A stretch of 64,000 nt of DNA from Vitreimonas flagellata. Its GTDB lineage: Bacteria; Pseudomonadota; Alphaproteobacteria; Caulobacterales; Aquidulcibacteraceae. The notes beneath the pieces are model-generated. The model did no database searches. It had not been told where the DNA came from and saw nothing but the letters and a program-made list of their open reading frames with translations. Positions 16,588 through 22,761 of the stretch are shown here, one piece after another. The stretch's first letter is position 1. Each line of letters starts with the position of its first letter. The stretch lies in NCBI RefSeq assembly GCF_004634425.1, contig NZ_SBJL01000001.1, positions 779,001 to 843,000 of the forward strand. Reading direction: 5' to 3'. A program made the position numbers and the translations under genes.

Positions 16588-16872
16588 TTACGGCAGCGCG
16601 GCGCGAACGCCGGCGTCCTTCGCTTCCAACAGCTTGCGGAGCGCAACAGTGCGCTCCGCATTGCGCGGCGTGGTGTCGATGATGTGCCGAGCCAAGGCGC
16701 AGAACGGTTGCGACTTGGCCTGCAGAACCGGCGGAAGGTGCGAGTAGTGGAAAAACCGGAGTATCGGATCCGAGGCTACTTCATCCGGATTGAATTCCTG
16801 CGGGGCTGGGTGAATGGCCCGCTGCGCATCCTCGCCCGCTAAATGCGATTGGTTCTCTGTTGTTTCGTTCAT
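16588..16872 (-). CDS. Acb2-like anti-CBASS cyclic-nucleotide sponge
   Basis: A 94-residue protein with an N-terminal polar tail (residues 1-34) and a C-terminal helical-hairpin domain (35-94): DPILRFFHYSHLPPVLQA, then PFCALARHIIDTTPR, then ERTVALRKLLEAKDAGVRA. This order (HLPP, then LA..I...P.N.ER, then LRKLLEAKDA.VR) is the signature I know from the Acb2/Tad1-type hairpin family, in which Acb2 binds the cyclic oligonucleotide messengers of CBASS immunity and keeps them from effectors. Length also matches known Acb2 proteins (about 90-100 aa). Start ATG overlaps the upstream stop (ATGA, 16869-16872). Assignment is from remembered motifs, not from a search. Confidence 0.75.
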   Translation of the reverse strand: MNETTENQSHLAGEDAQRAIHPAPQEFNPDEVASDPILRFFHYSHLPPVLQAKSQPFCALARHIIDTTPRNAERTVALRKLLEAKDAGVRAALP

Positions 16873-17162
16873 TGCATCGCTCCTGGTGGCGTAGTGACCT
16901 TCACTGAAAACCCGGGAAGGCCTGGCGGGGGCTCGGGGCCGTTCTGAGGTTTGATCGCCGCGCGGAGCTCGAGCGCGTCAACGCTCGTCGCTGCGCCGTA
17001 GGCGTTCGAACCCATCGGCAGCCCTAGAAATTGAAACGGCTCGCCGCATGCGACGCACTTGATTGCGATCTCAGCCGTGTAGTGCGTGATCGGGCCACCC
17101 TCGACTTGCGAGAGTCGCCCTACGCCGACTTGCGCACGGAACTCCGGGTGCTCGCACGTCAT
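16869..17162 (-). CDS. Small conserved phage protein with CxxC
   Basis: A 97-residue protein beginning MTCEHPEFRAQVGVGRLSQ and containing GGPITHYTAEIAIKCVACGEPF, with Cys3/His5 and CVAC (about residues 36-39) as a possible zinc site. The arrangement CEH...G.L....G....Y.A.I.I.C..CG.PF.F.GLP.G is common in phages and prophages of Proteobacteria, in genes of unknown role next to terminase or replication genes. It overlaps the Acb2-like gene and the next gene by four bases each, so the three are co-translated. Confidence 0.7.
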   Translation of the reverse strand: MTCEHPEFRAQVGVGRLSQVEGGPITHYTAEIAIKCVACGEPFQFLGLPMGSNAYGAATSVDALELRAAIKPQNGPEPPPGLPGFSVKVTTPPGAMQ

Positions 17163-17389
17163 TGCTTGGTCTCGAGCGTGAGCATCTTGCCCGGCATCTC
17201 GATCAGCGTTTTCGGTCGCGCTGCAGCGCTCGCGCGCGCCGCCTTAATCAACAGCTCGGCGAACCCGAGCGCCTCGTGCCAGTGCAGGTCGAATTGCGTC
17301 AGCCTGGTGTTGAATTCGACCTGCACGCGATCGCCGTCGAATTTCACCTGCAGAGCCACACCTGGCTCTGTCGGTTCTTTGGGTTGCAT
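17159..17389 (-). CDS. Small phage hypothetical protein, 76 aa
   Basis: Start placed at the ATG at 17389 with GGAGG seven bases upstream; this overlaps the stop of the upstream gene (TGATG). The product has a beta-hairpin-like segment (GVALQVKFDGDRVQVEFN) and a helix (HEALGFAELLIKAARAS), then a short basic tail. No family is recognised; it is co-translated with the CxxC protein and probably works with or beside it. Confidence 0.5.
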   Translation of the reverse strand: MQPKEPTEPGVALQVKFDGDRVQVEFNTRLTQFDLHWHEALGFAELLIKAARASAAARPKTLIEMPGKMLTLETKQ

Positions 17390-18066
17390 CACATCGCCTC
17401 CGCTAAAACATCCACTTGCCATTTGCGCTGCTCGTACGCTGGCTCACGTCGCCGGCGCCGCGCATTCCAAGCTCCCTCGTTCACGCGCTCGAGCGCTTTG
17501 AGCAGCACTTTGCTCACGTTCGAATTGTCGATGCGAAAACGGGTTGCGATCGCGCGAAGCGTCAGATCCTCGACCAGCCAGGCGCGCAGCATGCCGACGT
17601 CGCGCGCGCCGGCGGCGGCCTCTGCAGAGCGCAGTCGATCGAGCGCATCCTCGCGCCTGGCCTGCGGCGCGCGCGTTGAAACACCGCCGCCCGACGGCAT
17701 CAGCGCAAAGCACTCGCTCATGCCGCGGCGTAGGCGCTCCAGGCGCAGGCCTCCCGATGGCGGCAACAGCGCCAGGAAGTCCTGCTCGATACAGCGCGCC
17801 ACGCGATAGAGATCGTCCTGGCCGCGCAGAAAGCCGCGCCGGAATGCACGCTCGCAGCCGTCGAGCACGCGCGTGCGGCGCACCTTCTCGTTCGCATCGT
17901 CAGCCATCAGCTCGATCGTGCGCGGGGCCAGAGGCTGCTCGAGCGCCACCACCTTAGCCGGCTTCACAGCGATCGCGCCTGCGCGCTTGGCGCGCGCCTG
18001 GTCGATCCGCTTGCGCGGCGGCGGTCGAACGACATCGACCTCGATGGTGTGCTTGGTGACCTTCAT
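17389..18066 (-). CDS. Phage HTH protein, probable transcription regulator
   Basis: The ATG at 18066 (MKVTKHTIEVDVVRPPP) overlaps the upstream stop (ATGA), so I take it rather than the earlier in-frame codon, which would read back through the DnaA-like gene. The 225-residue product is basic, with a C-terminal helix-turn-helix at about residues 170-205 (LTLRAIATRFRIDNSNVSK) and an Arg/Lys-rich tail. The N-terminal half contains an Arg-rich region and a VLDGCERAFRRGFLRGQDD segment. Position immediately before the late genes suggests a late-gene regulator, but this is inference. Confidence 0.6.
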   Translation of the reverse strand: MKVTKHTIEVDVVRPPPRKRIDQARAKRAGAIAVKPAKVVALEQPLAPRTIELMADDANEKVRRTRVLDGCERAFRRGFLRGQDDLYRVARCIEQDFLALLPPSGGLRLERLRRGMSECFALMPSGGGVSTRAPQARREDALDRLRSAEAAAGARDVGMLRAWLVEDLTLRAIATRFRIDNSNVSKVLLKALERVNEGAWNARRRRREPAYEQRKWQVDVLAEAM

Positions 18067-18350
18067 GCGCCTGGCGCCGGGCTCCGTGGCTGCTTGGCTT
18101 CGATCTCGCCCAGCGCGTAGAGCACGCTGGTGTGGTCGCGATTGAAGAGCGCGCCGATCTTCGGCGTCGACCAGCCGCGCATGCGCAGCACGCGAAACGC
18201 CGCCCACCTGGCGCGCACGATGTGACGCCGGCGGCTCGCGCTCTTCATCTCTTCGAGCGAGACGCCGAACTCACGCTCGATCGCGCGCAGCGCCTGGCGT
18301 GCGCTGTCGTTGTTGGCGATCACGCGTGGGTGTGCATTTTCCGGAGCCAT
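18063..18350 (-). CDS. Stand-alone DnaA domain IV-like DNA-binding protein
   Basis: A 95-residue protein. Residues 22-38 form a helix and residues 40-82 match the C-terminal DNA-binding domain of DnaA: basic RRRHIVRARW at 40-49 (standing for the R..iv.AR motif), then KIGALFNRDHTSVLYAL (64-80), with RDH at 71-73, the signature that contacts the DnaA box. There is no AAA+ domain, so it cannot act as an initiator by itself. It could bind DnaA-box-like sites, repress, or compete with host DnaA. It lies directly downstream of a nuclease-like gene and close to the phage replication genes. Confidence 0.8.
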   Translation of the reverse strand: MAPENAHPRVIANNDSARQALRAIEREFGVSLEEMKSASRRRHIVRARWAAFRVLRMRGWSTPKIGALFNRDHTSVLYALGEIEAKQPRSPAPGA

Positions 18351-18790
18351 CAGCGCCTCCTCGATCGTTTAGTTTCGGTGATGTCGAAGCCGTAATTGGC
18401 GCGGAACATGCGCCGCTTGAACCGATAGGTTTCCTTGGCTGCCGTGGGCTCGCCCTTGAAGTCCTCGACCACAGGAAACCAGTCGCCGCGACTGTTGCGC
18501 CGCTCGTAGGTGTAATCGGCCTTGTAGTGACCGACCTCCTCACCACCGACGGCGTACATCGAGAACGCGATCAGCGGGATCGCCACCTGCGTCTTGATGT
18601 TGCGCACGTCGCCGGCGCGCTCCTCGAGCTTGAGCTCGCTGTAGCGCGCGGCCTCGCCCTTGGAGTCGAACCAGATGCCGTCGACCTTCACGCGCTTTGC
18701 GCCGAACTTGTTTCGCTTGGGCGAGACGCCGGCGATGATCTCGGCGCGCGAGACCGCTCGCCGCGCGATCGTGTGCGTTGACTTAGACAC
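18350..18790 (-). CDS. DUF1064 family (endonuclease-like) protein
   Basis: I favour the GTG at 18790 (GAGG eight bases upstream; product starts VSKSTHTIARRA) over the ATG at 18817, which would give 155 residues and a longer overlap with the upstream gene. The product has NKFGAKRVKVDGIWFDSKGEAARYSELKL, a Glu/Asp-rich catalytic-like core with VVEDFKG, and YRFKRRMFRANYG near the end: the DUF1064 layout, related to restriction-endonuclease-fold (VRR-type) nucleases. Acidic FDSKGEA and VEDFKG motifs are intact. Such proteins are common in phage replication modules, with probable Holliday-junction or other nuclease roles. Confidence 0.75.
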   Translation of the reverse strand: MSKSTHTIARRAVSRAEIIAGVSPKRNKFGAKRVKVDGIWFDSKGEAARYSELKLEERAGDVRNIKTQVAIPLIAFSMYAVGGEEVGHYKADYTYERRNSRGDWFPVVEDFKGEPTAAKETYRFKRRMFRANYGFDITETKRSRRR

Positions 18791-18965
18791 GGCGCTCACC
18801 TCGCCAGTCGTGACCAAGGCGATCCTTAATCACGAGCTCGCTGCGCAGCTTGTCGAGAAACGCCGAAAAGTCGGGGCGTGAGCTGCGGTGCGTTTCCTCG
18901 AGCGTGTCGATAAACGCGCGCTGCAGCGCTTCACGCAGATCGTCGGTGATGACTTCCTTAGCCAT
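18783..18965 (-). CDS. Small phage hypothetical protein, 60 aa
   Basis: A short helical protein (MAKEVITDDLREALQRAFID, then TLEETHRSSRPDFSAFLDKL) with an Arg-rich C-terminus. It overlaps the stop of the upstream gene by eight bases and the start of the nuclease-like gene by about eight, so it is part of a coupled chain. No domain is recognised. Confidence 0.5.
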   Translation of the reverse strand: MAKEVITDDLREALQRAFIDTLEETHRSSRPDFSAFLDKLRSELVIKDRLGHDWRGERRV

Positions 18966-19524
18966 CGACCGCCTCCTGATCTTCGGTGCGTTGCGGCCAA
19001 GAGCCGTCGCGGAAGCGCTGCGCGAGCTCGTCCGACATTTCGATGGTGACGGGCGGCACGATCACGATGCCCGAGCCTCGGCCAAGTCGTGCGCGCAGCG
19101 TCGCCAGATCGTCTGCAGAGACGTAGTCGCGCGCGACCTGGTCGGGCCCGCGCAGCAGCTCCTGGGCGCGTGCGTTGAGCGAGCGACGCGCGTTGTAGAT
19201 CGGCTCGCCCAGCGCTTTCAGCTCACCAGGTACGCTCGGCGCGAACGGGCGATCCTCGGCGCACCATTGGGTGACGGCCGCCTGCAGCACGTCGACCGGC
19301 CAATGGCCGATCACCGCGAGCCACATCTGCTTGTCCATAAGCGAGAACGCCGGCGAGTCCGGACGGCCGCGATAGCGCGACATCAGAAACTCGACCCAGG
19401 TCGCCACCGCCTCACGAGCCGCCGGCCGCAGTGCGTCTTGGATCATTGGCAAATAGATCCGCACCGCCTCCCGCTCCTGGTTCGTCGCGATCCCCTCCTT
19501 GGCCAGATCCAGGAACGACGTCAT
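18958..19524 (-). CDS. Phage protein next to the replication initiator, 188 aa
   Basis: I place the start at the ATG at 19524 (MTSFLDLAKEGIATNQERE); earlier in-frame codons would overlap the initiator gene by more than 200 bases. Even so it overlaps the upstream initiator reading frame by 113 bases, and the initiator's C-terminal residues there look like out-of-frame Gly/Ala/Asp-rich translation. The product is helical with conserved-looking WLAVIGHWPVDVLQAAVTQW (about 79-98) and FAPSVPGELKALGEP. A C-terminal helix ends QRTEDQEAVDG. It may be a helicase-loader or other replication partner by position only. Confidence 0.6.
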   Translation of the reverse strand: MTSFLDLAKEGIATNQEREAVRIYLPMIQDALRPAAREAVATWVEFLMSRYRGRPDSPAFSLMDKQMWLAVIGHWPVDVLQAAVTQWCAEDRPFAPSVPGELKALGEPIYNARRSLNARAQELLRGPDQVARDYVSADDLATLRARLGRGSGIVIVPPVTIEMSDELAQRFRDGSWPQRTEDQEAVDG

Positions 19525-20515
19525 GCTCAGCCGCGCTAAGCACAGCGCTCCAGGATGCGCGTCGATTTCGGGTAAGGGCCGACTCACGCTCGGCAGCATT
19601 GAGCGGGCGGAAATTGTCAGCTGTTGCTGCATTGAGCGTCTCCGGTGCATCGGTGAGCGAAGCTGCGGCTTTTTCGGCCGCGAACTCGCGCATCGCTTTG
19701 GTGAAAAAATTCCAGGTCGTGATGTCGTCGGCTTGTGGGTTGCGGCGATCGCGGACCTCGAGCACGTGGCAGATCACCAGCGCGATCTCCTCGATCGAGA
19801 GCTCAAGGCGCTGAAACGCGGCCACCCACGCCGTCGTCGTGACGAGGCCCGGCGCCTTGGTCGGATCGAGCTTCGGGTGGTTGACCAGCGCGACAAGCTC
19901 GCCGGCCGCGCCCTTCAACCCACCGGCCGATCCACGCGGTCGCGGGAACGAGGAGGAGTCTGGTGGTTCAATGAAGGATTCTGCAGCCGCAACAGGTGCG
20001 GCCCCCCGGGCCGCAGCACGTGCGGCCCCCTCCGCCGCAACTTCGCCCCCCGCCGCAATTGTGCGGTCCGTTTCGTCGTCGCCAGCAGCCGCACTTTTGC
20101 GGCCCCCCTCGCGGGGTGCATCTTCTTGCTCTGGCAACGTGCGGCGGGCCGCAGAATTGCGGCGGGGTCGTTCCACATCACCGGCCGCAGAAGTGCGGCT
20201 GGTGTCGGCCTCACATTGCGCGCACGCGCGCTGGCCCTTGATGTGCAGGTAGTACGCGTTTGAAAGCGTCGTGACGTTGCCGTTGGCGCTCACCCGATTG
20301 CGCGGCGCGCGGCACATCATGCCTGCCTCGATCAGCTCGTTGGCGCGTCGATCGACGGTGTCGACGCTTTTCTCGATCCGCTCGGCCAAGCGACCGCGCG
20401 ACGGCCAGCACACGCCGTTCTCGTCGGCATAGTCCGACAACACGTGCAGCAGCCGCGCGCAGCCGTCGCTCAGTCCGCGTTGCCGGAACGCCCAGTGCAT
20501 GGCCTCGATGCTCAA
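19412..20515 (-). CDS. HTH replication initiator-like protein
   Basis: A 367-residue protein. Residues 1-75 form a winged-helix (HTH_36-type) domain: EAMHWAFRQRGLSDGCARLL, then WPSRGRLAERIEKSVDTVDR, then ELIEAGMMCR. A basic Ala/Arg/Gly linker with repeated R-x-S-A-A units follows (about 90-185), then a helical C-terminal domain (HPKLDPTKAPGLVTTTAWV, about 205-300). This arrangement (N-terminal HTH, variable linker, helical C-terminus) matches lambda O-type initiators. The linker's DNA carries six palindromes (see the candidate origin). The last 38 or so codons overlap the next gene and look unconstrained. Confidence 0.7.
   Translation of the reverse strand: MSIEAMHWAFRQRGLSDGCARLLHVLSDYADENGVCWPSRGRLAERIEKSVDTVDRRANELIEAGMMCRAPRNRVSANGNVTTLSNAYYLHIKGQRACAQCEADTSRTSAAGDVERPRRNSAARRTLPEQEDAPREGGRKSAAAGDDETDRTIAAGGEVAAEGAARAAARGAAPVAAAESFIEPPDSSSFPRPRGSAGGLKGAAGELVALVNHPKLDPTKAPGLVTTTAWVAAFQRLELSIEEIALVICHVLEVRDRRNPQADDITTWNFFTKAMREFAAEKAAASLTDAPETLNAATADNFRPLNAAERESALTRNRRASWSAVLSAAEHDVVPGSGQGGDRDEPGAGGGADLFANDPRRTAAGGS
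19986..20199. repeat. Palindrome array in the initiator gene, candidate phage origin
   Basis: Six copies of GCCGCA-N4/5-TGCGGC lie at 19986-20002, 20010-20026, 20052-20067 (last base T), 20088-20103, 20148-20163 and 20184-20199, with half-sites at 20034-20039 and 20140-20145. Full sites 3-4 and 5-6 are each 36 bases apart, and every spacing is a multiple of three. They encode repeated R-x-S/I-A-A peptides, so coding repeats may contribute. Arrays of dyads inside an initiator gene recall the lambda O origin. Binding by the HTH domain of the same gene is an inference. Confidence 0.6.
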
Positions 20516-20805
20516 GCGACGGCCCCCAGCGCCGCCTGGCTGCGCTTGGGTGCAGCCCGCACCTCGATGTCGAACCAGCCCGGCCTGCCCTCTGCCGCGC
20601 GCGTGGTGGCCAACCCGTGGCCGGTACGCACGACGCGCAGCACCTCGGCCGTCGGATACGTCGGGCCCTTGCCCGGTAGCCGGCCGCGCTCTTCAAAATG
20701 GTGGCCCGTGAACCAGAGCACGGCGCCACCGTCGAGCACTTCCATGATCGTCTTGCGCGTCTCGAGGTGCGCCTTTCGGGTGGTGCGGGTCAGCGGTTTG
20801 CGCAT
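20512..20805 (-). CDS. Small phage hypothetical protein, 97 aa
   Basis: Start at the ATG at 20805 (TGATG overlap with the GcrA-like stop) with GGGAGG seven bases upstream. A basic N-terminal region (MRKPLTRTTRKAHLETRK) is followed by a beta-rich core (GGAVLWFTGHHFEERGRL) and a C-terminal part with WFDIEVRAAPKR. No family is recognised. It is encoded between the GcrA-like and initiator genes, so it probably belongs to the replication/regulation module. Confidence 0.55.
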   Translation of the reverse strand: MRKPLTRTTRKAHLETRKTIMEVLDGGAVLWFTGHHFEERGRLPGKGPTYPTAEVLRVVRTGHGLATTRAAEGRPGWFDIEVRAAPKRSQAALGAVA

Positions 20806-21398
20806 CACAACGCCTCCCGCAGATCGATTGTGCCGACGCCGAAAGCGCCGCGGCGCTGACGCTGGCGATCCCGCGCCTCGAGCAATTTGCGCACGCCGGC
20901 GACGCTGGCGTCGACCTGCGGCTTGCTCGCCTTCTCGTAAACCAGCTTGCGGTGCTCGGCGCAGTAGACCTGCGTTCCATCGGTCGCACGGCCGCAGAAC
21001 GCAAAATCAGCGTCGCAACGCGGGTCTCCGATGCCGAATTTGCACTCGCCTATGTAGCGGAGCGTGAGCGCGCTGCGTGGCGCGCCATCGATCTCGATCG
21101 GCCGCAGCGCACGTACGCGTGCGAGCTCTTCGCCAGGTGAAAGCTTCGCCGGCTTTGGATTGACGCGTGGCGCTTTCATCACCACCGCGCGCGTCGCGCG
21201 TTTTGGCCGAGCGCCACCATTGGCTCGCCCGCCGACGCGCGCAACGCGGGCGCCAAGCCCCAACCGATGCACCTTGCCGATCACGGCGTTGCGCGTGACG
21301 CCTCCGAGCGCCCTCGCTATCTCGCCGCTAGAGAGGCCTTCGCTCCACAATTTGCCAAGCGTTGCGATGCGTTCTGCTGTCCAGCCAATTTCTGACAT
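20805..21398 (-). CDS. Phage GcrA-family cell-cycle regulator
   Basis: A 197-residue protein whose residues 3-50 match the GcrA signature: WTAERIATLGKLWSEGLSS, then IARALGGVTRNAVIGKVHRL. The C-terminal part has a Cys/His cluster (CKFGIGDPRCDADFAFCG, then VYCAEHRKLVYEK, about residues 130-165) as in the GcrA family. In Caulobacter, GcrA works with sigma-70 and CcrM (GANTC) methylation to time cell-cycle transcription. A phage homologue may control phage promoters or redirect host cell-cycle genes. The N-terminal W..E....L...W..G.S...IA motif is intact. Family assignment is firm; the role in the phage is inferred. Confidence 0.85.
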   Translation of the reverse strand: MSEIGWTAERIATLGKLWSEGLSSGEIARALGGVTRNAVIGKVHRLGLGARVARVGGRANGGARPKRATRAVVMKAPRVNPKPAKLSPGEELARVRALRPIEIDGAPRSALTLRYIGECKFGIGDPRCDADFAFCGRATDGTQVYCAEHRKLVYEKASKPQVDASVAGVRKLLEARDRQRQRRGAFGVGTIDLREAL

Positions 21399-21434
21399 TC
21401 CAAACCTCCCGCCAAGATGCGGAGGTGCGAGCGC

Positions 21435-21800
21435 TCACGCTGCGAAAGCGTGTTCAACCCCCCCCCCTGTGGAAAACCCCAAGCCCGTATTGATGCCGTC
21501 TTTCGTGGCCAGGTAGACCGCTGCGCGGATGATGCGCGCGTCGACGCCGAGCTTGTCGGCGATGATCGAAACCTCGAGCCCCTTACGATAAAGCTCAGCG
21601 GCGCGATCCTTGATCTGCGCTGCAGCGTAAAGCTCGCGAACCGAGTGCGACGGAAACTCGCCGCGCGCATCGCCGTCGTCGCGCGCTTTCTGCGCGATGC
21701 GATAGATGTTGCGATCACTGCATTCGAAACGCGCAGCGATCGAGCTCGCCGGCTCGCCGGCCGACCACGCATCGAGCACCTTGTCCACATCGACGGTCAT
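21435..21800 (-). CDS. HTH DNA-binding phage protein, 121 aa
   Basis: A small protein with two helix-turn-helix-like segments: VLDAWSAGEPASSIAARFEC (residues 8-27) and LYRKGLEVSIIADKLGVDAR (about 70-89). It shares four bases (ATGA) with the end of the upstream repeat-containing gene. Close to its 3' end the coding strand has a run of ten G (21458-21467 as C on the given strand), so slippage could change the last residues (GLGFSTGGGVEHAFAA). Likely a transcription regulator of the early unit; no family name assigned. Confidence 0.6.
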   Translation of the reverse strand: MTVDVDKVLDAWSAGEPASSIAARFECSDRNIYRIAQKARDDGDARGEFPSHSVRELYAAAQIKDRAAELYRKGLEVSIIADKLGVDARIIRAAVYLATKDGINTGLGFSTGGGVEHAFAA

Positions 21801-22345
21801 GCGGCAGCCGCGGACTGATCGCGCAGCAGCGCGTCAACACACGTCTCCATGTCGTGACCTTGTGCACGCAGCGCGATCGCGCGATCGACGTGCTGCTTGA
21901 GCATCGGCAAGCCCGCAGTGCGCACCGCTTTGCGCGCCCACGAACGAGATTTGCGAGCGCGCACCTCGGGATCGGCCCACGCTTTTTTGCGGGCCTCGCT
22001 CATGCGAGCGCGCACCTCGGGATCGGCCCACGCTTTTTTGCGGGCCTCGCTCATGCGAGCGCGCACCTCGGGATCGGCCCACGCTTTTTTGCGGGCCTCG
22101 CTCATGCGAGCGCGCACCTCGGGATCGGTACGACGGTCCGGCAGACCCAGGACATTGGCCTTGGCCGAAACGGCCGATTTGGTGATGCCGAGCAGCTGGC
22201 CTATCGCTAGAGGCGAAGTGTTGGCCAACCACTCTGCCCGCAGGAACTCAAGTCGCTCCGGGGTCCACTTGAAGTTCTTCCGCCCGCCAGAACCGGCGCG
22301 TGCGTTCGCATCCGGCGCGACGGCCGGCGTAGCACCCATCGTCAT
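21797..22345 (-). CDS. GcrA-type HTH protein with 17-residue tandem repeats
   Basis: A 182-residue protein. Residues 25-70 carry a GcrA-like DNA-binding domain (WTPERLEFLRAEWLANTSPL, then QLLGITKSAVSAKANVLGL). It is followed by three exact 17-residue units (DPEVRARMSEARKKAWA) and a partial fourth, a charged helical repeat, and a C-terminal helix with MLKQHVDRAIALRAQGHDME. The repeats are identical in the DNA (51 bases). Repeats of this kind follow DNA-binding or NUMOD-like domains in phages, perhaps as basic DNA-contact helices. It follows the Cro-like gene directly in the leftward early unit. Confidence 0.65.
   Translation of the reverse strand: MTMGATPAVAPDANARAGSGGRKNFKWTPERLEFLRAEWLANTSPLAIGQLLGITKSAVSAKANVLGLPDRRTDPEVRARMSEARKKAWADPEVRARMSEARKKAWADPEVRARMSEARKKAWADPEVRARKSRSWARKAVRTAGLPMLKQHVDRAIALRAQGHDMETCVDALLRDQSAAAA
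21953..22127 (-). repeat. Three perfect 51-bp tandem repeats plus partial copy
   Basis: Copies at 21953-22003, 22004-22054 and 22055-22105, and a partial copy to about 22127, each coding for DPEVRARMSEARKKAWA. No mismatch is seen by eye among the full copies. The frame-preserving length means copy number can change without breaking the protein. Confidence 0.9.
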
Positions 22346-22396
22346 GATGGCGCCCCTCCGCTAAACACCCGGGCGCGACCACCGCGCCCGGCCCAG

Positions 22397-22651
22397 TCAC
22401 GCCGCCGACGCTTCCACCCGTGGCTTCTTCGGCAGGCGTGCAATGTCAGCAGCTGAGATCGCGCCCCCGAGCGCCGCTTCGATCGCGACGCAGAGGCCGG
22501 CCGACGGCCCGCGAAGCCCGTTCACGATGCGACCAAGCTGGACCACCGTGACGGCGTCCTGCGGATGGTCGCGCTCGATGACGCGATGAAGGTCCGCGAT
22601 CGACATCGTGCGGGCCTTGAGGGCTTGTTGGAGGGCGTTCAGCTTTGCCAT
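22397..22651 (-). CDS. Cro-like repressor, first gene of leftward early unit
   Basis: An 84-residue protein: a small helical DNA-binding domain (residues 1-65) with MAKLNALQQALKARTMSIAD, then VVQLGRIVNGLRGPSAGLC, then VAIEAALGGAISAADIARL, the latter typical of Cro/YdaS-type phage repressors. It is the first gene after the leftward promoter and lies back to back with the CI-like repressor across 110 bases. The ATG follows the -10 box by only 11 bases with no Shine-Dalgarno, so its mRNA is nearly leaderless. Role as the lytic-side regulator of the switch is inferred from position and family resemblance. Confidence 0.75.
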   Translation of the reverse strand: MAKLNALQQALKARTMSIADLHRVIERDHPQDAVTVVQLGRIVNGLRGPSAGLCVAIEAALGGAISAADIARLPKKPRVEASAA

Positions 22652-22662
22652 TGCGGGGCCGA

Positions 22663-22691
22663 TATAACCCCCGGGGTTATTCCCCTGTCAA
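22663..22691 (-). promoter_or_regulatory. Leftward early promoter (PL-like) with embedded operator
   Basis: On the minus strand: -35 TTGACA (22691-22686), a 17-base spacer, -10 GTTATA (22668-22663), then 11 bases to the ATG of the Cro-like gene at 22651. The spacer and -10 overlap a perfect 17-base palindrome ATAACCCCCGGGGTTAT (22664-22680), the likely operator. Confidence 0.8.
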
Positions 22692-22736
22692 GCTGAGATT
22701 AGCGCCGCATTCACCACGTGCGTGTGGAGTTCTGTT

Positions 22737-22753
22737 GATACCCAAGGGGTAGG
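22737..22753. promoter_or_regulatory. Candidate operator near the CI-like gene
   Basis: GATACCCAAGGGGTAGG keeps the CCC-N3-GGG core of the other two operators (ATACCC and GGGGTA) in an otherwise weaker match. It ends nine bases before the ATG of the CI-like gene, a fitting place for autoregulation. A TTGATA at 22735-22740 is nearby, but no convincing promoter for the repressor could be fixed. Confidence 0.5.
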
Positions 22754-22761
22754 TTTGATGC

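Noticed and set aside
20019-20045. C-rich runs in the initiator linker as a possible terminator
   Set aside because: They lie inside a coding frame, and the stems found there fit the repeated dyad array better; no T-run follows.
21953-22127. Repeats first considered as a CRISPR-like array
   Set aside because: Repeats are directly adjacent, lack spacers and are an in-frame protein repeat.
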